In this document: positions 52,825 to 62,703 of the stretch, one piece after another | Layout: each line of letters starts with the position of its first letter | Position numbering within the stretch: position 1 is the first letter of the stretch | From: Flavobacterium aerium | GTDB taxonomy: Bacteria > Bacteroidota > Bacteroidia > Flavobacteriales > Flavobacteriaceae | Direction: 5' to 3' | NCBI RefSeq assembly: GCF_030766725.1 | Contig: NZ_JARQWR010000004.1 | Span: 292,318 to 356,317, forward strand | DNA: 64,000 nucleotides | Made by a program: the position numbers and the translations under genes | Notes under the pieces: model-generated | Told to the model about the DNA's origin: nothing | Databases searched by the model: none | The model's input: only the letters and a program-made list of their open reading frames with translations

Positions 52825-53814
52825 TTAAACTAGCTTATGTGCAAGCAAATACTCTGCAATTTGAATTGTGTTTGTAGCAGCACCTTTTCTTAAATTATCA
52901 GAAACAATCCACATGTTTAATGTGTTTGGTTGTGATTCATCTCTACGGATACGTCCTACAAAAACATCATTTTTTCCTTCTGCATACAAAGGCATTGGAT
53001 ATGTTTTTGTTTCCGGATTATCTTGTAGTACGATACCTTCAGTATTGTGAAGAATTTTTCGAACCTCATTGATATCAAAATCTTTTTCAAATTCGATATT
53101 TACAGACTCACTATGACCTCCTACAACGGGAATACGAACAGCTGTTGCTGTAATGGCAATAGTATTATCTTCTAATATTTTTTGAGTTTCACGAACAATT
53201 TTCATTTCCTCTTTTGTGTATCCATTTTCTTCGAATACATCACATTGAGGAATAGCATTACGGTGAATTTGATAGGGATAAGCCATTTCACCTTTTATGC
53301 CATTATATTCGTTTTCCAATTGTTTTACTGCTTTTACTCCAGTTCCAGTAATGGATTGGTAAGTAGAAACAACAAGCCTTTTGATGCGGTATTTTTTATG
53401 TAAAGGAGCCATCGTCATTACCAATTGAATGGTAGAACAATTTGGATTAGCAATAATTTTATCTTCTTTTGTTAAAGTAGAAGCATTGATTTCTGGAACA
53501 ACCAATTTCTTTGTAGGATCCATTCTCCAAGCGGAAGAATTGTCAATTACAGTAGTTCCTGCTGCTGCAAATTGAGGAGCCCATTCTAGTGAAGTATTTC
53601 CACCGGCTGAGAAAACAGCAATGTCCGGCTTCATCGCAATGGCCGTTGCCATTCCTACCACAGGATATTTTTTATCATTATATACTATTTCTTTTCCTAT
53701 AGATCTTTCTGAAGCTACAGGAATCAATTCAGTTATAGGAAAGTTTCTTTCGGCTAAAACTTTCAACATAACTTCGCCTACCATACCAGTGGCACCTACA
53801 ACAGCAATTCTCAT
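52825..53814 (-). CDS. asd: Aspartate-semialdehyde dehydrogenase
   Basis: NADPH-dependent reduction of aspartyl phosphate to the semialdehyde, the branch point to lysine/diaminopimelate, threonine and methionine. 329 aa from the ATG at 53814; an ATG at 53850 lies upstream of the probable transcription start. The nucleotide motif is VVGATGMVGEVML, the catalytic Cys lies in NPNCSTIQ, and the substrate Gln in STYQSITGTG. VPVVGGHSESVNI also fits (His). Monocistronic. Confidence 0.97.
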   Translation of the reverse strand: MRIAVVGATGMVGEVMLKVLAERNFPITELIPVASERSIGKEIVYNDKKYPVVGMATAIAMKPDIAVFSAGGNTSLEWAPQFAAAGTTVIDNSSAWRMDPTKKLVVPEINASTLTKEDKIIANPNCSTIQLVMTMAPLHKKYRIKRLVVSTYQSITGTGVKAVKQLENEYNGIKGEMAYPYQIHRNAIPQCDVFEENGYTKEEMKIVRETQKILEDNTIAITATAVRIPVVGGHSESVNIEFEKDFDINEVRKILHNTEGIVLQDNPETKTYPMPLYAEGKNDVFVGRIRRDESQPNTLNMWIVSDNLRKGAATNTIQIAEYLLAHKLV

Positions 53815-53847
53815 AATAATGTATTTTTTTGGTCGTGTTTTGTGCTG

Positions 53848-53855
53848 CAAAAGTA
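53848..53855 (-). promoter_or_regulatory. -7 box of asd
   Basis: TACTTTTG on the minus strand, 33 bases before the ATG at 53814. It overlaps the alternative ATG at 53850, which is thereby unlikely. Confidence 0.5.
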
Positions 53856-53926
53856 CATATTAAACCTGTGAAAATCACCACAAAATATTTTTATCACAAA
53901 ATGTTATAAAAATATTCTAAATATAG

Positions 53927-53960
53927 AAAAACCGCCTAAATTTTCATCAAGGCGGTTTAG
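53927..53960 (-). terminator. Terminator of mscL
   Basis: AAACCGCCT / AGGCGGTTT stem with a T run (TTTTTCTA) in the minus direction. Confidence 0.85.
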
Positions 53961-53981
53961 TTAGAATACGTGTGTAGCGGA

Positions 53982-54359
53982 TTATTTTTTAAGTAAATCT
54001 CTAATTTCTGCTAAAAGTTGTTCTTGAGTTGGACCTGCTGGAGCAGCTGGTGCCGGTGCTTCTTTTTTCTTTGCAGAGTTTATTCCTTTAATAAGTAAAA
54101 ACAATACAAAAGCCACAATGATGAAGTTAATTATAGCTGAAAGAAACAGGCCGTATTTTACTCCTCCAAAAACAGTAAGCTCCTCGATTTTGGATAAATT
54201 AGCGGCTTCAAGTGCGGGTTTTAATAACAATGGAGTAATCACATCATCAATAAACGAACTAATGATTTTACCAAAAGCTCCACCAATAATAACCCCAATT
54301 GCTAAGTCAACTACGTTGCCCTTCATGGCAAATTCTTTGAATTCTGAAAGCATTCCCAT
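53982..54359 (-). CDS. mscL: Large-conductance mechanosensitive channel
   Basis: Opens under membrane tension to release solutes after osmotic downshock. 125 aa, normal. The N-terminal helix FKEFAMKGNVVDLAIGVIIGGAFGKIISS is the conserved TM1, and IINFIIVAFVLFLLIKGIN the TM2. The C-terminal bundle is preceded by an Ala/Pro linker (APAPAAPAGP). It lies 82 bases after the murF-alr gene. Confidence 0.97.
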   Translation of the reverse strand: MGMLSEFKEFAMKGNVVDLAIGVIIGGAFGKIISSFIDDVITPLLLKPALEAANLSKIEELTVFGGVKYGLFLSAIINFIIVAFVLFLLIKGINSAKKKEAPAPAAPAGPTQEQLLAEIRDLLKK

Positions 54360-54441
54360 ACCTAAATGTTTTTAGTTAATAAATTTGTCACCACTAAAGT
54401 ATAAAATGCAAACGAGATTTTAACATATTTAAACGTGTTTT

Positions 54442-56877
54442 TTACTCTTTATAGAAGATGCGTTTTACACGATGTGATATGCTTGTTAGAATTTCATAAG
54501 GTATTGTCCCTACAGTTTCAGCGATTTCTGTAACTCTAGGCGTTGTCCCAAAGACGATTACAGTGTCACTCTCTTGGCAGTCAATAGTGGATATATCCAC
54601 CACCATCATGTCCATACTAATGTTACCAATAATTTCGGCTTTTTGGTTATGAATCATAACATATCCCTTTTCATTGCCCCAACTTCGCGGAATACCATCG
54701 GCATATCCTATAGGAAGTGTTGCTGTTTTGATAGGATGTGTTACCATATAAGCTCTGCTATATCCTACACTATCTCCAGGGTTGATTTCTTTTATTTGTA
54801 AAATGATCGTTTTTAAAGTTCCTACACTTTGTAGGTTTTTCATTTCATCCTTGTCATTTCCTACACCATACAGACCAATTCCTAAACGAACCATGTCAAA
54901 TTGATATTCAGGGAAATTATAAATCCCCGATGTGTTTAGAATATGTCGAATCGGATGAATCGATAATTCATTCATGATACGAAGCGACCATTGATCATAT
55001 AATTTAATTTGCGATAAAGTAAAATCATTAAATTGAGGATCATCGCTAGCAGAGAAATGAGAAAATATACTTTTTATAGCAATGAAATTATTGTTTTTCA
55101 GTAGCCTGATGAGTTCCTCTAAAGCTTTTTCTTCAAAGCCTAAACGATGCATTCCAGTATCCAATTTGATATGAACAGGATAATTGGAAAGATTTTTTTG
55201 TTGTGCAATTGCCAAGAAAGTTTTTAGGACTTTAGTAGAATAGATTTCAGGTTCCAATTTGTAAGCAATCATAGCCGAAAATGCACTGATTTCGGGATTC
55301 ATAACGATAATTGGCATTTCGATACCAGCTTTGCGCAAAGCAATACCTTCGTCAGCAAATGCAACACCTACATAATTTACATTGTGATGGGCAAGAAGTT
55401 TTGCAATTTCAAAACTGCCACTACCATAACCGAAGGCCTTCACCATTACCATTATCTTAGTAGCAGGTTTTAGTTTTGATTTATAGAAATTCAAATTATG
55501 ACTAATAGCATTCAGATTAATTTCTAATACTGTTTCATGAGTTTTCTCTTCCAATAGCACTACAATTTCATCAAAAAAGAAATTGCGGGCTCCTTTTATC
55601 AATATCGTTTCATTTTCAAATGAACTAGCATTGAATTGATTAAGGAAATCCGAAGTGTTTTTGAAAGAAATAAAATTTGGAAAATCGTTTAGATGATGAC
55701 CAATTGTATCACCAATACCAATCACACGATTTATTTTATTGTTTGTAAGTAATAAAGCAACTTTAGAATATAACTCCTCTACAGGAAGACCACTTTGAAA
55801 AATGTCCGATAGTATTACTGTTTTCTTTGGGTGTGTTTTATGCTGTTCTAAAAAATCTAATGCAATTTTTAAAGACTGATAATCGGAACTATAACTATCA
55901 TCAATGATTGTACAATTGTGAATACCATTTTTTACCTGCAAACGCATCTCTACAGGGTAAAGGTTATGAAGACGTTCCTGTATTGTTTTTTGGTCATATT
56001 TAAAATGTAATAAAACTATTAAACATGTAATGATGTTTTCTATTGAAGCCTTATCTTGGAACGGAATATCAATAGCAAAAGAATCATTCTGATATAGAAT
56101 AGTAAGAGTGGATGCGTTTTGTAAGTGAACAAAAACATCAGCCGATTTGTCGGTTAAGCTCCAAGTGAACGTTTTGATTTTTGGGTCAAGTACTGCTTCA
56201 ATCTGATCATTTTTCTGACAGATTAAAACGCTAACATTTTTGAAAAGTTTTAGTTTTTCAAGTGTTTTCTGTTCTATATTTTCAAACCCTTCATCATGAG
56301 CAGAACCAATATTTGTCAATATCCCTAAGGTAGGTTGAATCATGGTTTCCAATTTACCCATCTCACCAACCATTGAAATTCCAGCTTCAAAAATACCGAG
56401 ATTATGCTTTTCATTAATCCCAATTAAGGAAAGAGGTACACCTACTTGTGAGTTATAACTTTTAGGGCTACGTATAATATTGTATTCGGGGCTTAATAGA
56501 AAGTTCAGCCATTCTTTGACAATAGTTTTACCATTACTTCCTGTGATTCCGATGATTGGGAAAGAAAATAATTTTCGGTAATAACGAGCAAAGTTCTGTA
56601 AAGCTTCGAGCGTATTCTCGACCACTAAAAAATTAGCTTTAGCTTCCAAATCCTGAGGGATATGATGAACAACAAAGTTTTTTACCCCTTTAGCAATCAA
56701 TTTGGAAATATAAAGGTGGCTATCATGATTTTGACCAACCAGAGCAAAGAATAAAGTGTGATTATTATTTTGAAGAGAACGACTATCGATAGAAACGTTG
56801 TCTATTAGACATGTCTCATCGATCCCAAACCATTTGGCGTTAATGACGTGGGATATATTTTGTATAATTAGACTCAA
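54442..56877 (-). CDS. MurF-alanine racemase fusion
   Basis: 811 aa bifunctional enzyme. The first 430 residues are UDP-MurNAc-tripeptide:D-Ala-D-Ala ligase (MurF); the P-loop is in GITGSNGKTIVKEW, and the central domain has GIFEAGISMVGEMG. From about 450 it is alanine racemase: PLP-binding Lys in VMVKAFGYGSG, then HIKLDTGMHRLGF, and the catalytic Tyr in DSVGYSRAYMV. Together they make D-Ala and add D-Ala-D-Ala to the peptidoglycan precursor. The fusion is common in Bacteroidota. The MurF domain keeps the ATP loop, so it seems active. tdk lies 3 bases upstream. Confidence 0.96.
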   Translation of the reverse strand: MSLIIQNISHVINAKWFGIDETCLIDNVSIDSRSLQNNNHTLFFALVGQNHDSHLYISKLIAKGVKNFVVHHIPQDLEAKANFLVVENTLEALQNFARYYRKLFSFPIIGITGSNGKTIVKEWLNFLLSPEYNIIRSPKSYNSQVGVPLSLIGINEKHNLGIFEAGISMVGEMGKLETMIQPTLGILTNIGSAHDEGFENIEQKTLEKLKLFKNVSVLICQKNDQIEAVLDPKIKTFTWSLTDKSADVFVHLQNASTLTILYQNDSFAIDIPFQDKASIENIITCLIVLLHFKYDQKTIQERLHNLYPVEMRLQVKNGIHNCTIIDDSYSSDYQSLKIALDFLEQHKTHPKKTVILSDIFQSGLPVEELYSKVALLLTNNKINRVIGIGDTIGHHLNDFPNFISFKNTSDFLNQFNASSFENETILIKGARNFFFDEIVVLLEEKTHETVLEINLNAISHNLNFYKSKLKPATKIMVMVKAFGYGSGSFEIAKLLAHHNVNYVGVAFADEGIALRKAGIEMPIIVMNPEISAFSAMIAYKLEPEIYSTKVLKTFLAIAQQKNLSNYPVHIKLDTGMHRLGFEEKALEELIRLLKNNNFIAIKSIFSHFSASDDPQFNDFTLSQIKLYDQWSLRIMNELSIHPIRHILNTSGIYNFPEYQFDMVRLGIGLYGVGNDKDEMKNLQSVGTLKTIILQIKEINPGDSVGYSRAYMVTHPIKTATLPIGYADGIPRSWGNEKGYVMIHNQKAEIIGNISMDMMVVDISTIDCQESDTVIVFGTTPRVTEIAETVGTIPYEILTSISHRVKRIFYKE

Positions 56878-56880
56878 AAT

Positions 56881-57510
56881 TTATTCGGGATTTTTTTTGT
56901 TCTTAGAATGAATGCTTTCTTCACGTTCATGCATTTCTTTCATAGCATTGAAATAAGCAGCGCGACTCAATGGTTCGTATTCTTCGGTTTCACCAAGTAA
57001 AACTAAATTATCATTATGCGCTTTTCGGAAGCTATAATTGGCCAAGTTTCCAGTTCGGGTACAAACAGCATGTACTTTGGTAACATATTCTGCTGTTGCC
57101 ATTAATGCAGGCATAGGGCCAAAAGGATTACCTTTAAAATCCATGTCCAATCCAGCAACAATTACGCGGATACCACTATTTGCAAGGTCATTACAAACAG
57201 ATACAATTTCATCATCAAAAAATTGTGCTTCATCAATTCCAACTACATCACAACCATCCGCTAAAAGACGGATATTAGCCGCAGCGGGAACAGGTGTAGA
57301 ACGAATTTCGTTCGAGTCATGAGAAACAACCATCTCATCGTGATAACGGGTATCGATGGAAGGTTTGAAAATTTCGACTCTTTGTTTGGCAAATTGAGCT
57401 CTTCGTAATCGTCGGATTAATTCTTCGGTCTTACCGGAGAACATAGAACCACAGATCACTTCGATCCAGCCAAATTGTTCTTTATGATTTACTGTATTTT
57501 CGAGAAACAT
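56881..57510 (-). CDS. tdk: Thymidine kinase
   Basis: Phosphorylates thymidine with ATP in nucleoside salvage. 209 aa, type II (TK1-like). The P-loop is GSMFSGKT (residues 21-28), followed by [14 protein letters not shown] with the catalytic Glu/Asp, then the lasso region [11 protein letters not shown]. Zinc-binding Cys pairs found in many relatives are absent: the first reads C-T-R-T and no pair occurs near [12 protein letters not shown]. It heads a unit with murF-alr (3-base gap). Confidence 0.95.
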   Translation of the reverse strand: MFLENTVNHKEQFGWIEVICGSMFSGKTEELIRRLRRAQFAKQRVEIFKPSIDTRYHDEMVVSHDSNEIRSTPVPAAANIRLLADGCDVVGIDEAQFFDDEIVSVCNDLANSGIRVIVAGLDMDFKGNPFGPMPALMATAEYVTKVHAVCTRTGNLANYSFRKAHNDNLVLLGETEEYEPLSRAAYFNAMKEMHEREESIHSKNKKNPE

Positions 57511-57712
57511 TTTGTATTTTTCAGGCTGTAAACAGCATTCTTTTCTGTTACTTTTGTAACTGAAACAAATTTATTAAAAAACACAAGCATTACAAGCATA
57601 TTGTCGAAGAATAAAATGAACAACCGTTAAATTATTTTTCACAAGGACTTATAATTTTTAAAGTAATCCTGAAAATAAGAAAAGCAGTCGAAAAAAAATA
57701 AATATAAAACAG

Positions 57713-58813
57713 ATGAAAAAAAAGTTAGAAGCTGATTTAATTAGCATTGCACATAGAGTTTTAAAACTTAAAAATAAATCTGATCTGATTCAATTGCACC
57801 AGGAGGCACAAAAATTATATGAGAAGTTATCAGTACTACGATTTGTAGAAGAGAATTTTGGAGAAATCCAGCCTACTATCGGTAGAGCAGCAATTGAAGA
57901 GAAAATTGAAGAAGCCTTTGGTTTGTTAGAACAAACATTAGAAGAAACTCCAGCAGAAGAAACGGCACCAATTGTTGAAAATACAACAGACAAAGAAGAA
58001 GCTAAACCAGAAGAAAAAGAAATTGAAGAAGAGGTTTTAGAAGTAAGTGCGGAAGAAAAAGTGGAAGATGAAATTCCTGTTGAAACGATAGAAGCCCCTG
58101 TAGCGGAAGTGATTGAGCATAAATTATATGATACAGAAGAAGAGCAAGAAGATGGAGATGAAGAGGAAGTAACATCACCAGAAGAAGAAGAAATTATTGC
58201 AGAAGAAGATAATTTGAATGAACAAGTTATAGAAGAGAATGAAAAAGAAGAACCGATAGAAGAAGTTGAAGAGAAAAAAGAGGAAGAAGAAAGAGCTTCT
58301 TTTACCTCTTATCTTGAAAATTTCAAAAGTGAACCTATTGAAGAAGATAAACCGAAGGTTACAGAAAAAAAACAAATTACATTAGAAGATTTATTGGATA
58401 GTGTTCATCCAGATCCAATTTTTGTAAGAGCAGAAGAAATTGAAAAAATCGAAACCACTACGACAACTACCAATAATGAAGTGGAAGAAATTGTAAAGGT
58501 TGTAGAAGTTACGCATACTACCCGTACTGAGATTGCATTAGAAAAGCAAGAAGAAAAAATAGTGTCATTAAATGATCGTTTGAAAAAAGGAATTAACATT
58601 GGATTAAATGATAAAATTGCTTTTGAAAAACACCTTTTCGGAAACAGTGGAGAAGATTTGAATCGTGTGCTTTCGCAATTGAATACGTTTGATAATTTTG
58701 AAGATGCTAAAAACTTCATTGAAGATTTAGTAAAACCAGATTATAATAATTGGGAAGGAAAAGACGATTATGCAAATCGTTTCATGGAGATTGTAGAAAA
58801 TAAGTTTTTATAG
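57713..58813 (+). CDS. Acidic conserved protein with Glu-rich centre
   Basis: 366 aa, no known function. The N-terminal helical part (1-80; LDADLISIAHRVLKL-like, actually EADLISIAHRVLKL) is followed by a very Glu-rich, probably disordered centre (about 80-250). A short conserved C-terminal domain covers about 285-366: SLNDRLKKGINIGLNDKIAF, then HLFGNSGEDLNRVLSQLN. The C-terminal domain is widespread in Bacteroidota next to rsmI or similar genes. It is cytoplasmic. rsmI follows after 8 bases, so they share a transcript. The 202 bases upstream are A+T-rich and hold only the divergent promoters. Confidence 0.85.
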   Translation: MKKKLEADLISIAHRVLKLKNKSDLIQLHQEAQKLYEKLSVLRFVEENFGEIQPTIGRAAIEEKIEEAFGLLEQTLEETPAEETAPIVENTTDKEEAKPEEKEIEEEVLEVSAEEKVEDEIPVETIEAPVAEVIEHKLYDTEEEQEDGDEEEVTSPEEEEIIAEEDNLNEQVIEENEKEEPIEEVEEKKEEEERASFTSYLENFKSEPIEEDKPKVTEKKQITLEDLLDSVHPDPIFVRAEEIEKIETTTTTTNNEVEEIVKVVEVTHTTRTEIALEKQEEKIVSLNDRLKKGINIGLNDKIAFEKHLFGNSGEDLNRVLSQLNTFDNFEDAKNFIEDLVKPDYNNWEGKDDYANRFMEIVENKFL

Positions 58814-58821
58814 AAATAAAT

Positions 58822-59499
58822 ATGTCCAAACTATACATAGTTCCTACACCAATAGGTAATCTTGAAGACATGACTTTTAGAGCGATTAAAGTTTTAAAAG
58901 AAGTAGATCTGATTTTAGCAGAAGATACCCGTAATAGCGGGAAGCTATTAAAGCATTTTGAGATTGGAACGCATATGCAAAGTCATCATATGCATAATGA
59001 ACACAAGACGGTTGAAAATCTTATAAAACGATTGCAAGCAGGAGAAACAATTGCGCTAATATCAGATGCAGGAACTCCAGCGATTTCTGATCCTGGGTTT
59101 TTGTTGACGCGCGCTTGTGTAGAAAATAAAATTGCGGTAGAATGTTTACCAGGAGCAACAGCTTTTGTACCCGCATTAGTAAATAGTAGTTTGCCGAATG
59201 ATAAGTTTATTTTTGAAGGTTTCCTACCCGATAAAAAAGGGAGACAAACCCGTTATTTAGCGTTGGCAGAAGAGACAAGAACAATGATTCTATATGTGTC
59301 ACCACATAAATTAGTCAAAACTTTGGGCGAATTTATTACCTATTTTGGAGAAGAACGTCCAGTATCTGTTTCCAGAGAATTGTCTAAACTACATGAAGAG
59401 ACCATTCGAGGAACGGCTAAAGAAGTTTTAGAACACTTTGAAAAAATAGCCCCAAGAGGAGAAATAGTTGTCGTTGTAGGTGGTAAAAGCGGAAAGTAA
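58822..59499 (+). CDS. rsmI: 16S rRNA 2'-O-ribose C1402 methyltransferase
   Basis: SAM-dependent methylation of C1402 in the 16S rRNA decoding centre. 225 aa; the shorter Bacteroidota form without the C-terminal HTH. Motifs: YIVPTPIGNLEDMTFRAI, ILAEDTRNSGKLLKHF, LISDAGTPAISDPGFLL and FEGFLPDKKGRQTRYL. The C-terminus GEIVVVVGGK is complete. Confidence 0.97.
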   Translation: MSKLYIVPTPIGNLEDMTFRAIKVLKEVDLILAEDTRNSGKLLKHFEIGTHMQSHHMHNEHKTVENLIKRLQAGETIALISDAGTPAISDPGFLLTRACVENKIAVECLPGATAFVPALVNSSLPNDKFIFEGFLPDKKGRQTRYLALAEETRTMILYVSPHKLVKTLGEFITYFGEERPVSVSRELSKLHEETIRGTAKEVLEHFEKIAPRGEIVVVVGGKSGK

Positions 59500-59545
59500 T
59501 ACTACATTATAAACGACAAACATCAGAATTTATATTATCAATTCA

Positions 59546-59590
59546 TTCCTCTTTCTTAAGCGAAATTAGTTTGAGAAAGAGGAACTTTTT
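59546..59590 (+). terminator. Terminator after rsmI
   Basis: TTCCTCTTTCT / AGAAAGAGGAA with a 17-base loop, followed by CTTTTTATT. Confidence 0.75.
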
Positions 59591-59601
59591 ATTACAAATC
59601 A

Positions 59602-61302
59602 ATGCGTTGGACTTTAAAAACTAAACCAGATTCTGAAAAAGTAAAAACATTAGTTGAAGCACTTGGTGTTGACGTATTTATTGCCCAGTTGTTAGTACAA
59701 CGAGGTGTAGAAACTTTTGAAGAAGCAAAACGATTTTTTAGACCATCCCTAGCCGATTTGCATGATCCATATTTAATGAAGGACATGGATAAAGCGGTGG
59801 AACGTATTGAACAGGCCATTGCAAGTAATGAAAATATATTAGTTTTTGGAGACTATGATGTCGATGGTACAACCGCTGTTTCATTAGTTTCCTCCTATTT
59901 AAGAACTTATTATTCAAATGTTGACACCTATATTCCTGATCGTTATGATGAAGGATATGGCGTTTCCTATAAAGGAATTGATTATGCGATGGACAATGGT
60001 ATTTCATTGATTATTGCTTTGGATTGTGGAATTAAATCGATTGACCATGTTGCCTATGCAAACGAAAGAAATATCGATTTCATTATTGGAGATCACCATA
60101 GACCAGGAGATTTGTTGCCCGATGCTGTGGCTATTTTAGATCCCAAACGCGACGATTGTTTTTATCCCTTTGATGAATTATGTGGATGCGGTATTGGTTT
60201 TAAATTAATACAAGCTTTGGCGGGGAATAGAAATCAGACTATAGATGATCTAACACCCTATTTAGATTTAGTTGCTACGGCTATAGCTGCCGATATTGTT
60301 CCTATTATAGGAGAGAACCGAATTTTAGCCTACTATGGATTAAAGATTATTAATTCAGATCCACGTCCAGGGATTAAAGCCTTAATCAGTCAGATAAAAA
60401 AGGAAACACTAACGATAACCGATGTTGTTTTCGTTATTGCACCCCGTATTAATGCAGCAGGACGTATCAAACATGGTAATTATGCAGTTGAATTATTAAC
60501 AGAGTTTAATTTAGAACAAGCTTCTGCTTTTGCTGCTGACATCGAAATTTTTAATTCAGACCGTAAAGGATTTGATAAAAAAATTACAGAAGAAGCTTTG
60601 CAGCAAATTAAAAACAATAATGAACAAGAATGCCTTTCCACCGTTGTATTTCAGGAAGATTGGCACAAAGGCGTAATCGGTATTGTAGCTTCTCGATTAA
60701 TAGAGACCTATTATAGACCAACCTTAGTTTTTACTAAAAGTGGTGACAAGTATGCCGCCTCAGCAAGATCTGTAAAAGATTTTGATGTTTACAATGCTCT
60801 CGAAGCCTGCTCAGATTATATAGAACAATTTGGAGGACATAAATATGCTGCTGGGCTAACCCTTTTGCCAGAGCAATATGAGAATTTCAAAAATCAGTTT
60901 GAAAAAGTGGTTTCAGACACCATCGATAGAGCATTGTTGATTCCAGAAGTATTAATAGATGCAGAAATTGACTTGAGTGACATTACACCAAAATTGGTTA
61001 GAATATTAAAACAATTTGAACCCTTTGGACCTTCAAATATGACTCCTGTTTTTGTTACAAAAAATCTGAATGATACGGGTTATGCCAAAACATTAGGAGC
61101 CAACGATGAACATTTAAGACTATTTGTAAAACAAAATCAGTCGGAAGGAATAGCAGCTATTGGGTTTAATTTGGGGAATAAACTTGCGATAACAAAAAAT
61201 CAAAATGTATTTCAGGCAGCCTATTGTATTGATGAAAATGTATGGAATGGCACTGTAAGTTTACAATTACGACTAAAAGATATTCGTTCTGAAGAATCGT
61301 AG
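59602..61302 (+). CDS. recJ: Single-stranded-DNA-specific exonuclease RecJ
   Basis: 5'-3' exonuclease acting on single-stranded DNA in recombination and mismatch repair. 566 aa, normal. DHH-family metal motifs: GDYDVDGTT (Asp84, 86, 88), LDCGIKS, and the Asp164-His165-His166 in IIGDHHRPGD. RINAAGRIKHGNYAVELL and, in the DHHA1 domain, QFGGHKYAAGLTL follow. The C-terminal OB-fold ends LQLRLKDIR. Monocistronic. Confidence 0.97.
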   Translation: MRWTLKTKPDSEKVKTLVEALGVDVFIAQLLVQRGVETFEEAKRFFRPSLADLHDPYLMKDMDKAVERIEQAIASNENILVFGDYDVDGTTAVSLVSSYLRTYYSNVDTYIPDRYDEGYGVSYKGIDYAMDNGISLIIALDCGIKSIDHVAYANERNIDFIIGDHHRPGDLLPDAVAILDPKRDDCFYPFDELCGCGIGFKLIQALAGNRNQTIDDLTPYLDLVATAIAADIVPIIGENRILAYYGLKIINSDPRPGIKALISQIKKETLTITDVVFVIAPRINAAGRIKHGNYAVELLTEFNLEQASAFAADIEIFNSDRKGFDKKITEEALQQIKNNNEQECLSTVVFQEDWHKGVIGIVASRLIETYYRPTLVFTKSGDKYAASARSVKDFDVYNALEACSDYIEQFGGHKYAAGLTLLPEQYENFKNQFEKVVSDTIDRALLIPEVLIDAEIDLSDITPKLVRILKQFEPFGPSNMTPVFVTKNLNDTGYAKTLGANDEHLRLFVKQNQSEGIAAIGFNLGNKLAITKNQNVFQAAYCIDENVWNGTVSLQLRLKDIRSEES

Positions 61303-61442
61303 TTATTAGCTCTTTCTAGTGTAAAATAAACCTTTATTTCAAGACCAGTTAATTTACTTTCTATTATAGAGGGCTGTATTACTATGGCTTAAATCTTTAT
61401 TTTAAATAATTAATTTATTTAGAATGATTATAAATAAATTAT

Positions 61443-61450
61443 TATATTTG
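61443..61450 (+). promoter_or_regulatory. -7 box of the small protein gene
   Basis: TATATTTG, 16 bases before the ATG at 61467; no clear -33 element. Confidence 0.45.
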
Positions 61451-61466
61451 TTCAAAATTCAATCAT

Positions 61467-61820
61467 ATGGAGCAAATTGAACAAATATATTTTAATGAAT
61501 TCGGGGTTTCTTTTTATTGGAAAAAAGGAGAAGAAACCTTGTCAGATAGAGTACAATTAGTTTTTAAGGAAACTGGTTTTTATTTTTCTTCAGAAGAATT
61601 AGATTGTTTTATTGATCTGATTGATGCCTCCTATTATAGAATGAAATGTGAAGGATGTAATTTTAGAAATAGCTGTGGCAAGTTTTTATTAAAAACACCC
61701 TTTGAGCATATCGACCTAGCAGTATCGGTTAAAGAATTAACGGAAATAAAAGATTTAGTAGAGGGAACTTTATTCCAAATACGATTAGACACCTATTTAA
61801 ATGATATCTGTAAAAATTAA
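61467..61820 (+). CDS. Small conserved protein of unknown function
   Basis: 117 aa. It begins with a beta-rich half (QIYFNEFGVSFYWKKGEE, VQLVFKETGFYFSSEEL) followed by helices. One Cys-x-x-Cys motif is in KCEGCNFRNSCGKFLLKTP, with a third Cys, which could bind metal. The last part (LDLVEGTLF-like) is helical. I recall similar small proteins in Flavobacteriia without function. It is cytoplasmic and transcribed alone. Confidence 0.8.
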   Translation: MEQIEQIYFNEFGVSFYWKKGEETLSDRVQLVFKETGFYFSSEELDCFIDLIDASYYRMKCEGCNFRNSCGKFLLKTPFEHIDLAVSVKELTEIKDLVEGTLFQIRLDTYLNDICKN

Positions 61821-61918
61821 ATTTTACGTTACGTTCTTAAATATATTGTCTGGAATAAATAGAGATCGTTTTTGTGGAAACGATACTATAGAATAATAAG
61901 AGTACACTCGAATTAATT

Positions 61919-62677
61919 TTAAAGTTCAAACTTTTTCAATTCAAATGTGGTACCATCAAAGACACCATAGGTAAAGTAATTAATCCAATCTCCCAGGTTA
62001 ATATATTTTGATTTTTCGTTTAATTGGATTTCCATAGGTAAGTGCCTATGTCCAAAAATAAAATAATCATAGTGTTTTGTTTCTAATTTTCTTTTAGAAT
62101 AAAGCACTAGCCATTCTTGATCTTCCCCTAAAAATGTGACATCTTCACTACCCGATATTAATTTGTTTTTAACAGATAAATATTGGGCTAAGCGAACCCC
62201 TAAATCAGGATGTAACCATCTAAAAAACCATTTTGAAACAGGATTTTTAAATACTTTTTTCATGCGTTTATAACCATTATCACCAGGGCCTAAACCATCA
62301 CCATGACCAATAAAAAAAGAAGTGTTGAAGAAAGTAAATTCTTTTGTAGTATGGTAAACAGGAATGTCAAGTTCTTTTTGAAAATAATCCTCCATCCATA
62401 AATCGTGATTTCCTACAAAAAAATAGATTGGAATTCCACTGTCCCGAAGTTCAGCAAGCTTTCCTAGAACTCTAATGAAGCCTTTTGGGACAACCATTTT
62501 ATATTCAAACCAAAAGTCAAATAAATCCCCTAATAAAAAAATTGCTTCAGCATCCTCTTTAATCTGATCAAGCCAAGCTACAAACTTTTTTTCTCGAATG
62601 ATACTCTTTTCAGGAGTAGGTGCACCTAAATGTTGATCGGAAGCGAAATATACTTTTTTAGTAATAGGAAAACTCAT
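61919..62677 (-). CDS. lpxH: UDP-2,3-diacylglucosamine diphosphatase (LpxH-type)
   Basis: Hydrolyses UDP-2,3-diacylglucosamine to lipid X in lipid A synthesis, using two metal ions. 252 aa from the ATG at 62677; longer starts lie upstream of the promoter. Metallophosphoesterase motifs: ASDQHLGAP (Asp14, His16), LLGDLFDFWFE, FVGNHDLWM, IGHGDGLGPGDNGY and FGHRHLP. The W at DFWFE fits the LpxH group. Monocistronic. Confidence 0.93.
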   Translation of the reverse strand: MSFPITKKVYFASDQHLGAPTPEKSIIREKKFVAWLDQIKEDAEAIFLLGDLFDFWFEYKMVVPKGFIRVLGKLAELRDSGIPIYFFVGNHDLWMEDYFQKELDIPVYHTTKEFTFFNTSFFIGHGDGLGPGDNGYKRMKKVFKNPVSKWFFRWLHPDLGVRLAQYLSVKNKLISGSEDVTFLGEDQEWLVLYSKRKLETKHYDYFIFGHRHLPMEIQLNEKSKYINLGDWINYFTYGVFDGTTFELKKFEL

Positions 62678-62695
62678 GAAGTGATTTTTAAAAGA

Positions 62696-62703
62696 CAAAG
62701 ATA
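62696..62703 (-). promoter_or_regulatory. -7 box of lpxH
   Basis: TATCTTTG on the minus strand, 18 bases before the ATG at 62677; excludes the farther start at 62746. Confidence 0.55.

Noticed and set aside
57541..57560. GTTAC-TTTT-GTAAC inverted repeat between tdk and the acidic protein gene
   Set aside because: Short arms, single occurrence and no fixed relation to a promoter; too weak to call an operator.
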